Positions 26,193 through 35,816 of a stretch of DNA of 64,000 nucleotides are shown here, piece by piece. Numbering within the stretch: the first letter of the stretch is position 1; every line of letters begins with the position of its first letter. Position numbers and translations under genes: made by a program. This DNA comes from Wocania ichthyoenteri Th78 (GTDB lineage: Bacteria; Bacteroidota; Bacteroidia; Flavobacteriales; Flavobacteriaceae): NCBI RefSeq assembly GCF_000789235.1, contig NZ_KN525716.1:3606111-3670110 (forward strand). The letters are read 5' to 3'. The notes beneath the pieces were generated by a model. It made no database searches, was not told the DNA's origin, and saw nothing but the letters and a program-made list of their open reading frames with translations.

Positions 26193-26825
26193 CTATTGAG
26201 TTATATCAATTATTATAGGTTTTAAGCCACTAAAAAAGAATTCAACGGCAATCACCATAACTATTAAACCCATTAATCTCATCATAACGTTTATTCCAGT
26301 TTCACCCAAAACTTTAATTATTCTCGAAGAGCTGTAAAGTATTAAATAAGTAAGTATAATAACTATAAGAACAGCGAAAATTAGAACACCTTTTTTTTCA
26401 ATAGTATTTGCATCTTCCATCATTACTATAGCATTCGTTAAAGCTCCTGGGCCACATATCATAGGAATAGCCAAAGGAGTTACAGAAATGTCGTTTACAT
26501 AGGTTTTGATTTCAGAATCTTTCAATTTAACTTTTCCTAATCTAGCTTGTAGCATATCCATCCCCATTAAGAAAAAAATAACGCCACCAACTATTCGAAA
26601 ACTATTTACAGATATTCCAAAAAAATTAAATAGCAATTGCCCAGAAAAAGCAAAAATTATTATAGTAATAAAAGAAACAATTGATGCTTTTTTTGCGGTT
26701 CTGGTTCTATGGCTTTGATCTAAATCGGCTGTCATCGTCATAAAGATAGGCATGGTTCCAAAAGGATTTATTAATGTAAAAAACGATGTAAATGATAAAA
26801 TTCCAAAAGCTATGATGTCACTCAT
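26193..26825 (-). CDS. MarC family integral membrane protein
   Basis: 210 residues with six predicted transmembrane helices and MarC (UPF0056) hallmarks: FTLINPFGTMPIFM near the N-terminus, GGVIFFLMGMDML, and VTPLAIPMICGPGALTNAIVMME in the middle, with a partial internal repeat. Some relatives have been linked to amino-acid transport, but the function of the family is poorly known. It is followed upstream by the Cys/Met PLP enzyme on the same strand (41-base gap). Confidence 0.9.
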   Translation of the reverse strand: MSDIIAFGILSFTSFFTLINPFGTMPIFMTMTADLDQSHRTRTAKKASIVSFITIIIFAFSGQLLFNFFGISVNSFRIVGGVIFFLMGMDMLQARLGKVKLKDSEIKTYVNDISVTPLAIPMICGPGALTNAIVMMEDANTIEKKGVLIFAVLIVIILTYLILYSSSRIIKVLGETGINVMMRLMGLIVMVIAVEFFFSGLKPIIIDITQ

Positions 26826-26866
26826 TTTGTTGAATTTAAAAGGTTTGTTTTAACAAAAGGAATGCT

Positions 26867-28069
26867 TTATTTTAAGATTTGTAATTGTATCATACAATCA
26901 CGCATCATTTTATAAGTGCGCTCAACATCGGCATCTAACCCAATAGAAAAGCGAATTAACCCATCGCTTAAACCCATTTTCTTTTGTTCATCTTCAGGAA
27001 TTTCAGAAGAGGTAGAGCTTCCCGGAGCAGAAAATAGTGTTTTGTAAAACCCAAGGCTTACGGCTAAGTATCCTAAGTTTTTCTCTTGCATCATTTCCAT
27101 AAGTTCGTTGGCTTTTTCTAATGTTCCAACATCAATGGTTAGCATGCCTCCAAATCCGTATTTTTCATTCATCATGGATTTGAATAATTCATGAGAAGGA
27201 TGTGATTTTAAACCTGGATAAACCGTTTTTAAACCATCAGTTTCAAATTTTTCAGCTAAAAAAGAAGCATTAAAACTATGTTGTTGCATGCGAATATGTA
27301 AAGTTCTTAAATTTTTCAACACCGAAGCGGCTCTTAAGCTATCCATAGTAGAACCCAAAAGCATTGAGGCACCATTGTTTACATTTCGTAAATCGTTAAT
27401 AAATTCTTGAGTACCACAAACCACTCCTCCAACCGTATCGCTAGAACCGTTAATAAATTTTGTTAAACTGTGAATTACAATATCTGCACCTAAAACTACA
27501 GGAGATATTGATAATGGAGAAAACGTATTATCAACTACTAATTTTAAATTATGTTTTTTAGCCAAGGCTGCTAAACCTTTAATATCGGCAATTTCTAAGA
27601 GCGGATTGCTAACCGATTCGCAATACAAAACCTTAGTATTTTTTGTAATGGCTGCTTCAACAATATCTAATTTTGTTATATTAACAAACGATGTTTCAAT
27701 ATTAAAACGTGGCGTAAAATTTTTTAGAAAAGCATAAGTTCCTCCGTAGATAGTTCTGCTTGAAACGATATGGTCACCTGCGCCACAAAGTTGTAATAAA
27801 ACTGGTGTGATTGCACCCATTCCTGAGGCTGAAACATTTGCGGTTTCTGTACCTTCCATGGCTGCTAAAGCTTCGCCTAAATATAGATTTGAAGGTGATG
27901 AATGGCGCGAATATAAATAGCAACCATCTGCATTTCCTTCAAAAGTATCAAACATGGTTTTTGCAGATAAAAATGTATAAGTAGATGAGTCAGATATAGA
28001 AGGGTTAACGCCTCCGAATTCACCGAAATATTGTAAATCTTGAATGTTATTTGCGGGTTTAAAAGCCAT
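26867..28069 (-). CDS. Cys/Met metabolism PLP-dependent enzyme (methionine gamma-lyase-like)
   Basis: 400 residues of the trans-sulfuration enzyme family. PLP-binding Lys204 lies in SLTKFINGSSDTVGG; YSRHSSPSNLYLGEALAAMEG, VSASGMGAITPVLL and VVDNTFSPLSISP are typical. Possible activities are methionine gamma-lyase (releasing methanethiol), cystathionine lyase or O-acetylhomoserine sulfhydrylase. The divergent Lrp/AsnC gene 160 bases away is the usual partner of amino-acid-degrading enzymes, which favours a lyase that breaks down methionine or cysteine. Exact activity is not settled by sequence. Confidence 0.85.
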   Translation of the reverse strand: MAFKPANNIQDLQYFGEFGGVNPSISDSSTYTFLSAKTMFDTFEGNADGCYLYSRHSSPSNLYLGEALAAMEGTETANVSASGMGAITPVLLQLCGAGDHIVSSRTIYGGTYAFLKNFTPRFNIETSFVNITKLDIVEAAITKNTKVLYCESVSNPLLEIADIKGLAALAKKHNLKLVVDNTFSPLSISPVVLGADIVIHSLTKFINGSSDTVGGVVCGTQEFINDLRNVNNGASMLLGSTMDSLRAASVLKNLRTLHIRMQQHSFNASFLAEKFETDGLKTVYPGLKSHPSHELFKSMMNEKYGFGGMLTIDVGTLEKANELMEMMQEKNLGYLAVSLGFYKTLFSAPGSSTSSEIPEDEQKKMGLSDGLIRFSIGLDADVERTYKMMRDCMIQLQILK

Positions 28070-28125
28070 AGTTATTGAGTTTGGTTATTTAGACAAAACT
28101 CAATCTATTTAGATTATAAAACAAT

Positions 28126-28139
28126 ATTACATTTGTAAT
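28126..28139. promoter_or_regulatory. Lrp -7 box within a 14-bp palindrome
   Basis: ATTACATTTGTAAT has 6-bp inverted arms (ATTACA/TGTAAT) and contains the plus-strand -7 box TACATTTG (28128-28135). It lies between the divergent lrp and PLP-enzyme genes, so it may be the autoregulatory operator. This is inference; only symmetry and position support it. Confidence 0.4.
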
Positions 28140-28229
28140 TTAGAAAATAAATCTAATTTAATGATTAAAAATAGATCTAAAATTTACAAACTAATGATTA
28201 TTTGGTATCTTTATGAAAATTTTTCGATT

Positions 28230-28688
28230 ATGGTTTTTGATGATATAGACAAAAGGCTCTTATTTTACTTGCAAGAAGACAGCAAGCAAACCAATAAAGC
28301 GCTTTCAAATAAATTAAACCTATCAGTTACTGCGGTTTACGAACGTATTAAAAAGCTTGAAAAAGGAGGGTGTATTAATAAATATGTTGCGCTTGTTAAC
28401 AAAGAAAAAATCGATAAATCTTTTGTGGCGTTTTGTCATATAAAATTAGAAAAGCATAGTCAGGATTTTGTGGTTAGTTTTGAAAAAGAAGTCAACCGAT
28501 TAACTGAGGTATTAGAGTGTTATCATATTAGTGGTGATTACGACTATTTACTAAAAGTATTGGTAAAAGACATGACGGCTTTTAGAGAATTCATGGTAAA
28601 AAAACTAACAACAATCAATCATATTGGTAGTACACATAGTATGTTCGTTATTAATGAAGTGAAGCATACTACAGCAATTAATATGTAA
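28230..28688 (+). CDS. Lrp/AsnC family transcriptional regulator
   Basis: 152 residues from ATG 28230 (MVFDDIDKRLLFYLQED); the frame opens 69 bases earlier, but that extension does not fit the family. A winged helix-turn-helix (about 5-60, NKALSNKLNLSVTAVYERIKKLE) is followed by a RAM ligand-binding domain (about 65-148, GDYDYLLKVLVKDM and the IGSTHSMFVINEVK end). Such regulators sense amino acids as multimers. It is divergent from the Cys/Met PLP enzyme, the probable target. Confidence 0.92.
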   Translation: MVFDDIDKRLLFYLQEDSKQTNKALSNKLNLSVTAVYERIKKLEKGGCINKYVALVNKEKIDKSFVAFCHIKLEKHSQDFVVSFEKEVNRLTEVLECYHISGDYDYLLKVLVKDMTAFREFMVKKLTTINHIGSTHSMFVINEVKHTTAINM

Positions 28689-28867
28689 CAAATTGTATGT
28701 TTAGTAACTATAAGTTTTGTTATAAGCTATTAGGCATGAGTAACTTGTTTAGGTTTCCTACTTAATTTATCCATGAGTTTTCATTTTAATATATATAATC
28801 CTACTTTAATTAAATCTTTTTACTATTTTAGACCAGCTACTATTAACAATTAAAACAGAACTAACGC

Positions 28868-29389
28868 ATGAAAAGATTAAGCTACATTATTTTAGGATTT
28901 CTTTTAGGTGCTTTTGCAACGTATTATTTTTGTCCAAGAGATTTATGCGAAGACATTGTAGATGTTGAAATTATTAAACCAAAAGGTGTTATAGCACCAG
29001 GACAAGCTAAAAAGCTAAATGATAATTGGACAGAATACAGAGAAGCTGCTGTAGATTCTGCGGCTAAAAAACAAGGAAGAAATAAAGACGATCGTTCTAC
29101 TTGGTGGTCTTTAAACGATATTGAAAATTACATAGCTTACTCAAAGCATGTAACTGATAGCTTAAAGTATGACATGACAGGTATTCGTTTATATTTAGGC
29201 GTTTATGGAGATAATGCAGGACAAACTAAAAAGAATTTAACGACTATGTTTTTGGTGCCAACTGTTAAGAAAGGTAAGGCAAACGCTAGTATGAATCCGT
29301 TTAACTTTAGTTTTCAAAATAATGGAGATTGTCCTGAATGCCCTCCTTTAAATGATGGACAAGGAGGAGGCTCAGGTTATCCTAAATAG
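28868..29389 (+). CDS. Exported or membrane-anchored protein of unknown function (173 aa)
   Basis: An N-terminal hydrophobic helix (about 5-22, YIILGFLLGAFATYYF) is followed by a soluble domain with STWWSLNDIENYIAYSKHV and a Tyr-rich IRLYLGVYG segment, ending in a Gly-rich tail after two cysteines (DCPECPPL). No named family is recognised. It is the first gene of a tight set of three: the membrane protein follows after 3 bases, and the histidine kinase after that. It is a candidate sensory partner of that kinase. Confidence 0.75.
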   Translation: MKRLSYIILGFLLGAFATYYFCPRDLCEDIVDVEIIKPKGVIAPGQAKKLNDNWTEYREAAVDSAAKKQGRNKDDRSTWWSLNDIENYIAYSKHVTDSLKYDMTGIRLYLGVYGDNAGQTKKNLTTMFLVPTVKKGKANASMNPFNFSFQNNGDCPECPPLNDGQGGGSGYPK

Positions 29390-29392
29390 TTT

Positions 29393-30100
29393 GTGGAAGA
29401 ATTTCTATTAAATAACTATGGAATAATAACACACTCTGTTGAAGCCATGGCAGCTATAACGGGTGTGTTTTTGTTTAAACTATACAAAAATACTGAAGTA
29501 AAGTATTTTATTTACTTTTTAGTTTATCTAACGATTTGTGATTTTTTTGGACAATATAAAAATTATGTTGACAATGGGTTTCTTAATTTTTTAAAAAAAA
29601 CGATTTTCGCAACAAACCATTGGTGGTCAACATCTTATTGGAAAGTTGGAGCTATACTTTTTTTTGTATTTTATTACTCAAAAATATTAAAAACAGTTCA
29701 GTTTAAAAATATAATTAAGATAAGCGGTTATGCTTTTTTCTTTTTTTCTGTAATTTATATTGCTCTTAATTGGGGTAAGTTTTTTAATACATTTTTCCCA
29801 ATCATAAGTATTCTAGGTGCTATTATTATATTTTTATGCTCGGTGTTTTATTTTATTGAAGTCTTACAAAGCGATAAAATATTAACCTTTTATAAGTCTA
29901 TAAATTTCTATATAAGTTTTGCAATATTTATTTGGTGGTTAATTATTACACCTTTAGTGTTTTATGATATATACCATTCAAATGATGATTGGAATTTTAT
30001 TTTCTTAAAATGGCAAATCTATCTATTTGCAAATATTTTTATGTACTCAACCTTTACATTTGCTTTAATTTATTGTAAACCTGATTCTAAAAATGAATAA
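29393..30100 (+). CDS. Polytopic membrane protein of unknown function (235 aa)
   Basis: The start is GTG at 29393, three bases after the previous stop; no in-frame ATG fits better. Six to seven hydrophobic helices span the protein (for example FIYFLVYLTICDFF, VGAILFFVFYYS, ISGYAFFFFSVIYIAL, IISILGAIIIFLCSVFYF). No enzymatic motif. The last 8 bases overlap the histidine kinase gene, so the two products are made together. It may be the membrane sensor for the kinase. Confidence 0.75.
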   Translation: MEEFLLNNYGIITHSVEAMAAITGVFLFKLYKNTEVKYFIYFLVYLTICDFFGQYKNYVDNGFLNFLKKTIFATNHWWSTSYWKVGAILFFVFYYSKILKTVQFKNIIKISGYAFFFFSVIYIALNWGKFFNTFFPIISILGAIIIFLCSVFYFIEVLQSDKILTFYKSINFYISFAIFIWWLIITPLVFYDIYHSNDDWNFIFLKWQIYLFANIFMYSTFTFALIYCKPDSKNE

Positions 30101-30908
30101 CTATTTAAATATATTTTTAACCCAAACTAAGCCTGTTTCTACAGCTTCTGAACGCTATTTGCTAATATATATGATTATGGTATTAATCATTATTACGGCT
30201 TTAGTTGTTGTGTTTTTTGTGGTCTTTCAAAGACGAAAAAACAAGTTGCTCATGGATAGGATTAAGCAGCAACAAGCTTTTGAAGAAGAAATTGCATTGG
30301 CTCAAACTGAAAGCCAAGAGCAAACATTAAAAAACATTGGTTGGGAGTTACACGATAATGTAGGACAGTTATTGGCTTTTGCAAGTATGCAGTTAAGTAT
30401 TTTAAAAACTCAAGTTACTGATGATGTAAAGGATAAATTTAAAGATACCTCTGATGCACTTAAAGAGAGTTTAAAAGAAGTACGCTCGCTTTCAAAAACA
30501 TTAAATAATGAGGTAGTGCTAAACATCGGTTTTGAAAAATCTATTAGTAATGAATTAGATCGTTTAAAAAGGATGAAATTTGCTTCTGCTCAACTTAAAA
30601 TTAAAGGAAATAAAGTTGATTTTAGAAATAGAAAGCACGAAATTATTATTTTTAGAATATTACAAGAATTTTTATCAAACTCGGTTAAGTATTCTGATGC
30701 TAAAAACCTCAAAATCATTTTAGAGTATAAACCAAATACTTTAATAATTACTGCATCAGATGACGGAAAAGGCTTTGATATAACTACTATTGAAAAAGGT
30801 TCAGGTTTAATAAATATGCAGAGTAGAGCGGCCTTAATTAATGCTGAATTAGATTTGTATTCAAAATCAAACGAGGGTGTAACATTAACTTTAAGCTATC
30901 CAATTTAG
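30093..30908 (+). CDS. Sensor histidine kinase, HisKA_3/NarL-partner type
   Basis: 271 residues: one transmembrane helix (about 22-45), a coiled linker, a HisKA_3 dimerisation domain with WELHDNVGQLLAFASMQL (phospho-His near residue 88), then an HATPase domain with LQEFLSNSVKYSDA, DDGKGFD and GSGLINMQSRA. Kinases of this type pair with NarL/LuxR regulators, but none is next to it, so the partner must be encoded elsewhere. It overlaps the upstream membrane protein gene by 8 bases and converges on the aldehyde dehydrogenase gene. Confidence 0.9.
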   Translation: MNNYLNIFLTQTKPVSTASERYLLIYMIMVLIIITALVVVFFVVFQRRKNKLLMDRIKQQQAFEEEIALAQTESQEQTLKNIGWELHDNVGQLLAFASMQLSILKTQVTDDVKDKFKDTSDALKESLKEVRSLSKTLNNEVVLNIGFEKSISNELDRLKRMKFASAQLKIKGNKVDFRNRKHEIIIFRILQEFLSNSVKYSDAKNLKIILEYKPNTLIITASDDGKGFDITTIEKGSGLINMQSRAALINAELDLYSKSNEGVTLTLSYPI

Positions 30909-30911
30909 TAA

Positions 30912-32288
30912 TTACGAAAGCCATTTAAAAAGAATTTTCAATAGTTTTAATTTGCCTCTGTATGGCGCATATCTAAGAGGTGGGTCAAACCAATTTCCTC
31001 GTTTTATAATAGCTTTATTATGCGAAAACGTATCGAAACCAAATTTGCCGTGATAAGCTCCTATGCCACTAGATCCAATGCCTCCAAACGGTAAATTAGA
31101 GTTGCCGTAATGAATTAAAGTGTCGTTAATTACACCACCGCCAAAACAAAATTTTTCAATAGTATTTTTAATAAAAAATTTATTTTTTGAAAACACATAA
31201 AGCGATAACGGTTTTTCAAAATGCCATATTATTGATTCAATATCGCTTTCAGTTTCATAAGAAAGAACAGGTAAAATTGGTCCGAAAATTTCATCTTTCA
31301 TCACATTGCTGTCTAAATCTGGCTCATCAATAAGCGTTGGCGCTATGTATAATTCTTTTTCATCAAAGTCACCACCGTGTGCAATATTTACATCATTTAG
31401 TAGGTTGGTTAATCTTAAAAAGTTTTTATGATTAATTATCCTAGGGTAATCCTCAGAATTTTTAACATCACCATAAGCTTTAGTTATTTCATGCTTCAAA
31501 TTATTTATCAAATCATTTTTTATTGAAGCTTTTACAATTAAGTAGTCTGGAGCAATACAGGTTTGTCCGCCATTAAAGAATTTACCCCAAACCAAACGTT
31601 TAGCCGTAAGCTTTAAATTTATGGTGTCATCTATAATGCAAGGTGATTTGCCACCCAATTCTAAAGTTACAGGTGTTAAATGTTTTGCTGCAGCTTTAGC
31701 CACAATTTTTCCAACAGATACACTTCCAGTAAAAAAAATATAATCCCAATGCTGTTTTAAAAGTTCAGTAGAAACAGGGATACCGCCTTGAATAACTGTG
31801 GCCATCTCTTCTGGAAATATGTTTTTCACAATATCTGCTATCAGTTGTGATGTATTTGGTGTGAGCTCACTAGGTTTTAAAACTACGGTGTTACCTGCGG
31901 CAATTGCTATTATTAAAGGGTTTATAGCGAGTTGAAACGGGTAATTCCAAGGGCCAATAATAAGTACGGTGCCGTAGGGGGATTTATAAATATAATCTTT
32001 GGATGGAAATAATAACAAAGACGATTTTACCCGTTCTGGTTTACTCCATGTTTTAAGATTTTTTATTGCTAAATTAATTTCAGTTATTATTAATCCATTT
32101 TCACTTAAAAAAGCTTCAAACGAGGACTTTTTAAAATCTTTATATATAGCACCAAAAATATCTTGCTCACGCGCTATAATTTCTTGTTTTAGTTTTTTAA
32201 GCAAATTTATTCTTAAAGAAATGCCTTTAGTTTTTTGTGCTTTAAAAAAGGCTTTTTGAGCAGAAATTATATTAGGAATAGTATTCAA
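30912..32288 (-). CDS. Aldehyde dehydrogenase
   Basis: 458 residues of the NAD(P)-dependent aldehyde dehydrogenase superfamily, in the shorter class 3/YwdH-like group. Cofactor and catalytic motifs: IIGPWNYPFQLAI, FTGSVSVGKIVAK, TLELGGKSPCI (catalytic Glu) and FFNGGQTCIAPDYL (catalytic Cys). The start is TTG (32288). Hydrophobic residues near the C-terminus fit a membrane-associated fatty-aldehyde oxidising enzyme, but the substrate is not certain. It runs convergent to the histidine kinase and follows the RluA gene by 25 bases. Confidence 0.92.
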   Translation of the reverse strand: MNTIPNIISAQKAFFKAQKTKGISLRINLLKKLKQEIIAREQDIFGAIYKDFKKSSFEAFLSENGLIITEINLAIKNLKTWSKPERVKSSLLLFPSKDYIYKSPYGTVLIIGPWNYPFQLAINPLIIAIAAGNTVVLKPSELTPNTSQLIADIVKNIFPEEMATVIQGGIPVSTELLKQHWDYIFFTGSVSVGKIVAKAAAKHLTPVTLELGGKSPCIIDDTINLKLTAKRLVWGKFFNGGQTCIAPDYLIVKASIKNDLINNLKHEITKAYGDVKNSEDYPRIINHKNFLRLTNLLNDVNIAHGGDFDEKELYIAPTLIDEPDLDSNVMKDEIFGPILPVLSYETESDIESIIWHFEKPLSLYVFSKNKFFIKNTIEKFCFGGGVINDTLIHYGNSNLPFGGIGSSGIGAYHGKFGFDTFSHNKAIIKRGNWFDPPLRYAPYRGKLKLLKILFKWLS

Positions 32289-32313
32289 TGTCGTTTTTTA
32301 TAAAGATACTAAA

Positions 32314-33015
32314 TTAAGCTAAGCAAGCCTTCCAAACCGAATCTTTAGGTAGTGGAGCAGTTATATGAATTGTTTTTTTAGAAACAGGATGAATAAATTG
32401 AATCTCTCTAGCATGCAGATGGATACCAGCATCTTTATTACTTCTGTCAAATCCGTATTTTAAATCGCCTTTAATGGGGCAGCCCATAGTTGATAACTGA
32501 CTTCGTATTTGATGATGTCTCCCAGTTTCTAAATTGATTTCTAATAAAAAATAGTTATCGAGTTTCTTTATTGCTTTATAGTGAAGAATCGCCTTTTTAC
32601 TATCGGCTACTTCTTTATTATAAGCATAAGATTTATTATTCTTAGGATTTTTTTTTAGCCAATTAATGAGTGTGTCTTCAGCTTTTTGTGGTTCGTTTTT
32701 AACAACAGCCCAATAAGTTTTACTAATATTCTTTGAAACAAATAACTTATTAAGTCGCGGTAAAACTTTGCTTGTTTTTGCAAAAATTACGAGGCCAGAA
32801 GTTGGTCTGTCTAATCGATGCACAGTGCCTAAATACACATTTCCTAGCTTATTGTATTTATCTTTTATATAGTCTTTTACAACGTCGCTTAATGGCTTAT
32901 CTCCAGTTTTGTCGCCTTGAACAATATCACCAACACGTTTGTTGATGATGATGATGTGATTGTCTTCGTAAAGCACATTAAGATTTGATTTATTGGAAAG
33001 AATTTTTTCTGACAC
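32314..33015 (-). CDS. RluA family pseudouridine synthase
   Basis: 233 residues, start GTG at 33015. Catalytic aspartate in GTVHRLDRPTSGLVIFAKT; further family motifs YWAVVKNEP, LETGRHHQIRSQLSTMGCPIKGDLKYG and LHAREIQF. It converts uridines in rRNA or tRNA to pseudouridine. There is no S4 domain, so it belongs to the single-domain RluA group (RluA/RluC-like or TruC-like); the target site is not known. Confidence 0.92.
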   Translation of the reverse strand: MSEKILSNKSNLNVLYEDNHIIIINKRVGDIVQGDKTGDKPLSDVVKDYIKDKYNKLGNVYLGTVHRLDRPTSGLVIFAKTSKVLPRLNKLFVSKNISKTYWAVVKNEPQKAEDTLINWLKKNPKNNKSYAYNKEVADSKKAILHYKAIKKLDNYFLLEINLETGRHHQIRSQLSTMGCPIKGDLKYGFDRSNKDAGIHLHAREIQFIHPVSKKTIHITAPLPKDSVWKACLA

Positions 33016-33103
33016 GAATTCTATAATTTTGTTTGTCTCCCAAAGACGTTAAGACGTAAATTTTTTAAGCGTTTGAGTAAGACTGAATACTGAGACTGTG
33101 AAC

Positions 33104-33922
33104 TTAATACTGTTCATTGTCATTAGGGAAATCCTGTGTTTTTACATTATCAACATATTGCGAAATAGCACTAGTCATGTCTTCATATAAATTCATATAT
33201 CTTCGTAAAAAACGTGGATTGAATTCATGTGTCATTCCCAACATATCGTGTAACACTAAAACTTGACCATCAACACCGTTTCCAGCTCCAATTCCAATAA
33301 TAGGAATGCTAACGCTTTCGGCAACTTGTTTAGCAAGTTTAGCAGGGATTTTTTCAAGCACAATAGCGAAACAGCCTATTTTTTCAAGCATTTTAGCATC
33401 TTCAATTAAATCTTCTGCTTCTTGCTCTTCTTTTGCTCTAACCGTATATGTCCCAAACTTATATATAGATTGAGGTGTTAATCCTAAATGTCCCATCACA
33501 GGAATTCCAGCATTTAATATTCGTTTTATCGATTCTTTTATTTCGCGTCCGCCTTCCATTTTTACTGAATGCGCACCACTTTCTTTCATAATTCTAATTG
33601 CCGAACGAAGTGCTTCTTTTGGATCACTTTGGTAACTTCCAAAAGGTAAATCTACTACTACTAGACATCTATCAATGGCTCTAATTACAGATGATGCATG
33701 ATATATCATTTGGTCTAAAGTAATTGGCAACGTGGTTTCGTGTCCAGCCATTACATTACTAGCTGAATCCCCAACAAGAATAACGTCAATGCCTGCACCA
33801 TCTACAATTTTTGCCATAGTATAATCGTAAGCCGTTAGCATCGATATTTTTTCACCATTGGCTTTCATATCAACCAATGTTTTAACGGTAATGCGTTTGT
33901 ATTCTTTTTTTGCTGTAGACAT
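33104..33922 (-). CDS. panB: 3-methyl-2-oxobutanoate hydroxymethyltransferase
   Basis: 272 residues, the normal length. Motifs: [38 protein letters not shown] (metal-binding Asp), [24 protein letters not shown] and [21 protein letters not shown]. It makes ketopantoate for pantothenate and coenzyme A, using methylene-tetrahydrofolate. The other pantothenate genes are not in the window. It lies between RluA and serine dehydratase on the same strand, with repeat-like intergenic sequences on both sides. Confidence 0.96.
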   Translation of the reverse strand: MSTAKKEYKRITVKTLVDMKANGEKISMLTAYDYTMAKIVDGAGIDVILVGDSASNVMAGHETTLPITLDQMIYHASSVIRAIDRCLVVVDLPFGSYQSDPKEALRSAIRIMKESGAHSVKMEGGREIKESIKRILNAGIPVMGHLGLTPQSIYKFGTYTVRAKEEQEAEDLIEDAKMLEKIGCFAIVLEKIPAKLAKQVAESVSIPIIGIGAGNGVDGQVLVLHDMLGMTHEFNPRFLRRYMNLYEDMTSAISQYVDNVKTQDFPNDNEQY

Positions 33923-34089
33923 TTTTAGTTTCTTATTTTGATAGAATGTAAAAATAGTAAATTAAGTATTATACCAAGTGATATTTATCTCGCAAAGACA
34001 GCAAATTGAAAAAGAGCATATTGCATAAGACAGAATACAAAAGAAGAACTGTGAGTTTTTAAGAACTTGAGTAAGCTTGAAAACAGAAC

Positions 34090-35511
34090 CTAACAATCTG
34101 TTAAATAAACTCCAACGGCTAAACCACCCTCTGAGGTTTCCTTATATTTAGAATGCATATCTTTTGCTGTTTCCCACATCGTATTTACTACTTTATCCAA
34201 TGGTACTTTTACATTTTCAGGATTTGTATCCAATGCTAGTTCTGCTGCATTTATAGCTTTTATAGCACCCATAGCATTGCGTTCTATGCAAGGTATTTGA
34301 ACCAATCCACCAATAGGATCGCAGGTTAGCCCTAGGTGATGTTCCATAGCAATTTCTGCGGCTACTAAAACCTGTTCTGGTGTGCCACCAAGCAATTCGG
34401 TTAATGCACCTGCAGCCATAGCCGACGATACCCCTATCTCTGCTTGACAACCACCCATGGCAGCACTAATGGTTGCCCCTTTTTTAAAAATACTTCCGAT
34501 TTCACCAGCAACTAATAAAAAACGCTTGATATCTTCAAAATTTCCATCATGGTTCTCAATAACTAAATAATACATAAGAACAGCAGGAATAACACCAGCA
34601 CTTCCGTTGGTTGGTGCTGTAACTACACGACCTAAAGCAGCATTAACTTCGTTGACTGCCAAAGCAAAACAACTTACCCATTTTATAATTTGTCTAAATT
34701 TAACTTCGGTATCTCTTATAGAGTAAATCCATTCTACAGGATTATTATATGGTCTTTCGCCTTTTAAATTTTGATGTATATCGTAAGCGCGTCGTCTTAC
34801 ATTTAAACCTCCAGGAAGGTTTCCTTCTGTATGGCAACCTATGTACATGCATTCTAGCATAGTGTCCCAAATGCGTTGTAGTTCGCTATCAATATCTTCT
34901 TCTGAGCGAATAGATTTTTCATTTTCTAAAACAACTTGAGAAATAGGCAAATTCAAATTTTTACAAAACTGTAAAAGCTCTGTGCCTTTATCAATAGGAT
35001 ATGGAAAAGTGCATTTTATTTCAAAGTTTCGTTTATGATTTGTACGTTCTTCTTTTACAACAAATCCACCGCCAATAGAGTAGAAGGTTGATTTTGATTT
35101 CCGTCCATTAATAATAGCTGTAAAAGTCATTCCGTTAGAATGAAATGGCAAAAACTTTCTATTGAAAACAATATCAGTTTCTGTGTTAAATACTAAAGAT
35201 TTTTCACCATTAAAAAGTAATGTTTTGGTGTTTTTAATGGCAGCAACTGTTTTATCGATATCTGCCGTTGGAATAGTTTCTGGATTAGCACCACTTAAAC
35301 CTAGCATTACAGCATAATCTGTGGCATGACCCTTTCCTGTTAATGATAGTGAACCGTATAAATCTACAGAAATAGTTTCAACTTTATCAAACTTATTTGC
35401 TGTTTTTAACTCTTTAATCCAACGTTCGGCAGCGCGCCAAGGACCAAGTGTGTGTGAACTTGAAGGGCCAACACCAATCTTTAGCATATCGAAAACAGAA
35501 ATACATTCCAT
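34090..35511 (-). CDS. sdaA: L-serine dehydratase (L-serine ammonia-lyase), single-chain type
   Basis: 473 residues with fused beta (about 1-155) and alpha (about 190-470) parts: [22 protein letters not shown] and the alpha-part [26 protein letters not shown] and [16 protein letters not shown], whose three cysteines bind the iron-sulfur cluster. It converts serine to pyruvate and ammonia. It has its own upstream -7 box and is divergent from dnaK. Confidence 0.95.
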   Translation of the reverse strand: MECISVFDMLKIGVGPSSSHTLGPWRAAERWIKELKTANKFDKVETISVDLYGSLSLTGKGHATDYAVMLGLSGANPETIPTADIDKTVAAIKNTKTLLFNGEKSLVFNTETDIVFNRKFLPFHSNGMTFTAIINGRKSKSTFYSIGGGFVVKEERTNHKRNFEIKCTFPYPIDKGTELLQFCKNLNLPISQVVLENEKSIRSEEDIDSELQRIWDTMLECMYIGCHTEGNLPGGLNVRRRAYDIHQNLKGERPYNNPVEWIYSIRDTEVKFRQIIKWVSCFALAVNEVNAALGRVVTAPTNGSAGVIPAVLMYYLVIENHDGNFEDIKRFLLVAGEIGSIFKKGATISAAMGGCQAEIGVSSAMAAGALTELLGGTPEQVLVAAEIAMEHHLGLTCDPIGGLVQIPCIERNAMGAIKAINAAELALDTNPENVKVPLDKVVNTMWETAKDMHSKYKETSEGGLAVGVYLTDC

Positions 35512-35535
35512 AATTACTCAATCGTTATAGTTTGG

Positions 35536-35543
35536 CAAATATA
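35536..35543 (-). promoter_or_regulatory. Candidate -7 box of sdaA (TATATTTG)
   Basis: Full TAnnTTTG match on the minus strand, 24 bases before the ATG. Confidence 0.45.
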
Positions 35544-35725
35544 AATTGTTTTGCAAGCAATTATATTTTTTTTGACACGAATTTCATTAATTATCTTGAA
35601 TGATTTAATCTTGTTGTTATTATACTAAGATTCGCAGAGTTTAGGTGTTCCCCGCTCTAATTAGATAGCGTCCAGAACATAAAAAATGAAGAAAGACTGT
35701 TTGCTAGCGACTGTTGACTGAAAAT

Positions 35726-35767
35726 CTGACACTGTGTCAGCATTTTTTAGTTGGCATAAAGATTGAC
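35726..35767 (+). promoter_or_regulatory. dnaK regulatory region: perfect palindrome plus sigma-54-like promoter
   Basis: CTGACACTGTGTCAG (35726-35740) is a perfect 15-base palindrome. Ten bases later TTGGCA (35751-35756), six bases, then TTGAC (35763-35767) match the sigma-54 -24/-12 pattern YTGGCAC-N5-TTGCW in element spacing, with the final GC as GA. The predicted start is about 40 bases before the dnaK ATG. No TAnnTTTG box was found in this gap, which supports a non-vegetative promoter. The rest of 35544-35725 shows no other feature. Confidence 0.55.
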
Positions 35768-35816
35768 TTATACAAACCGAATTAAAAAATGAACATTCAA
35801 CACAAATAAAAATATT

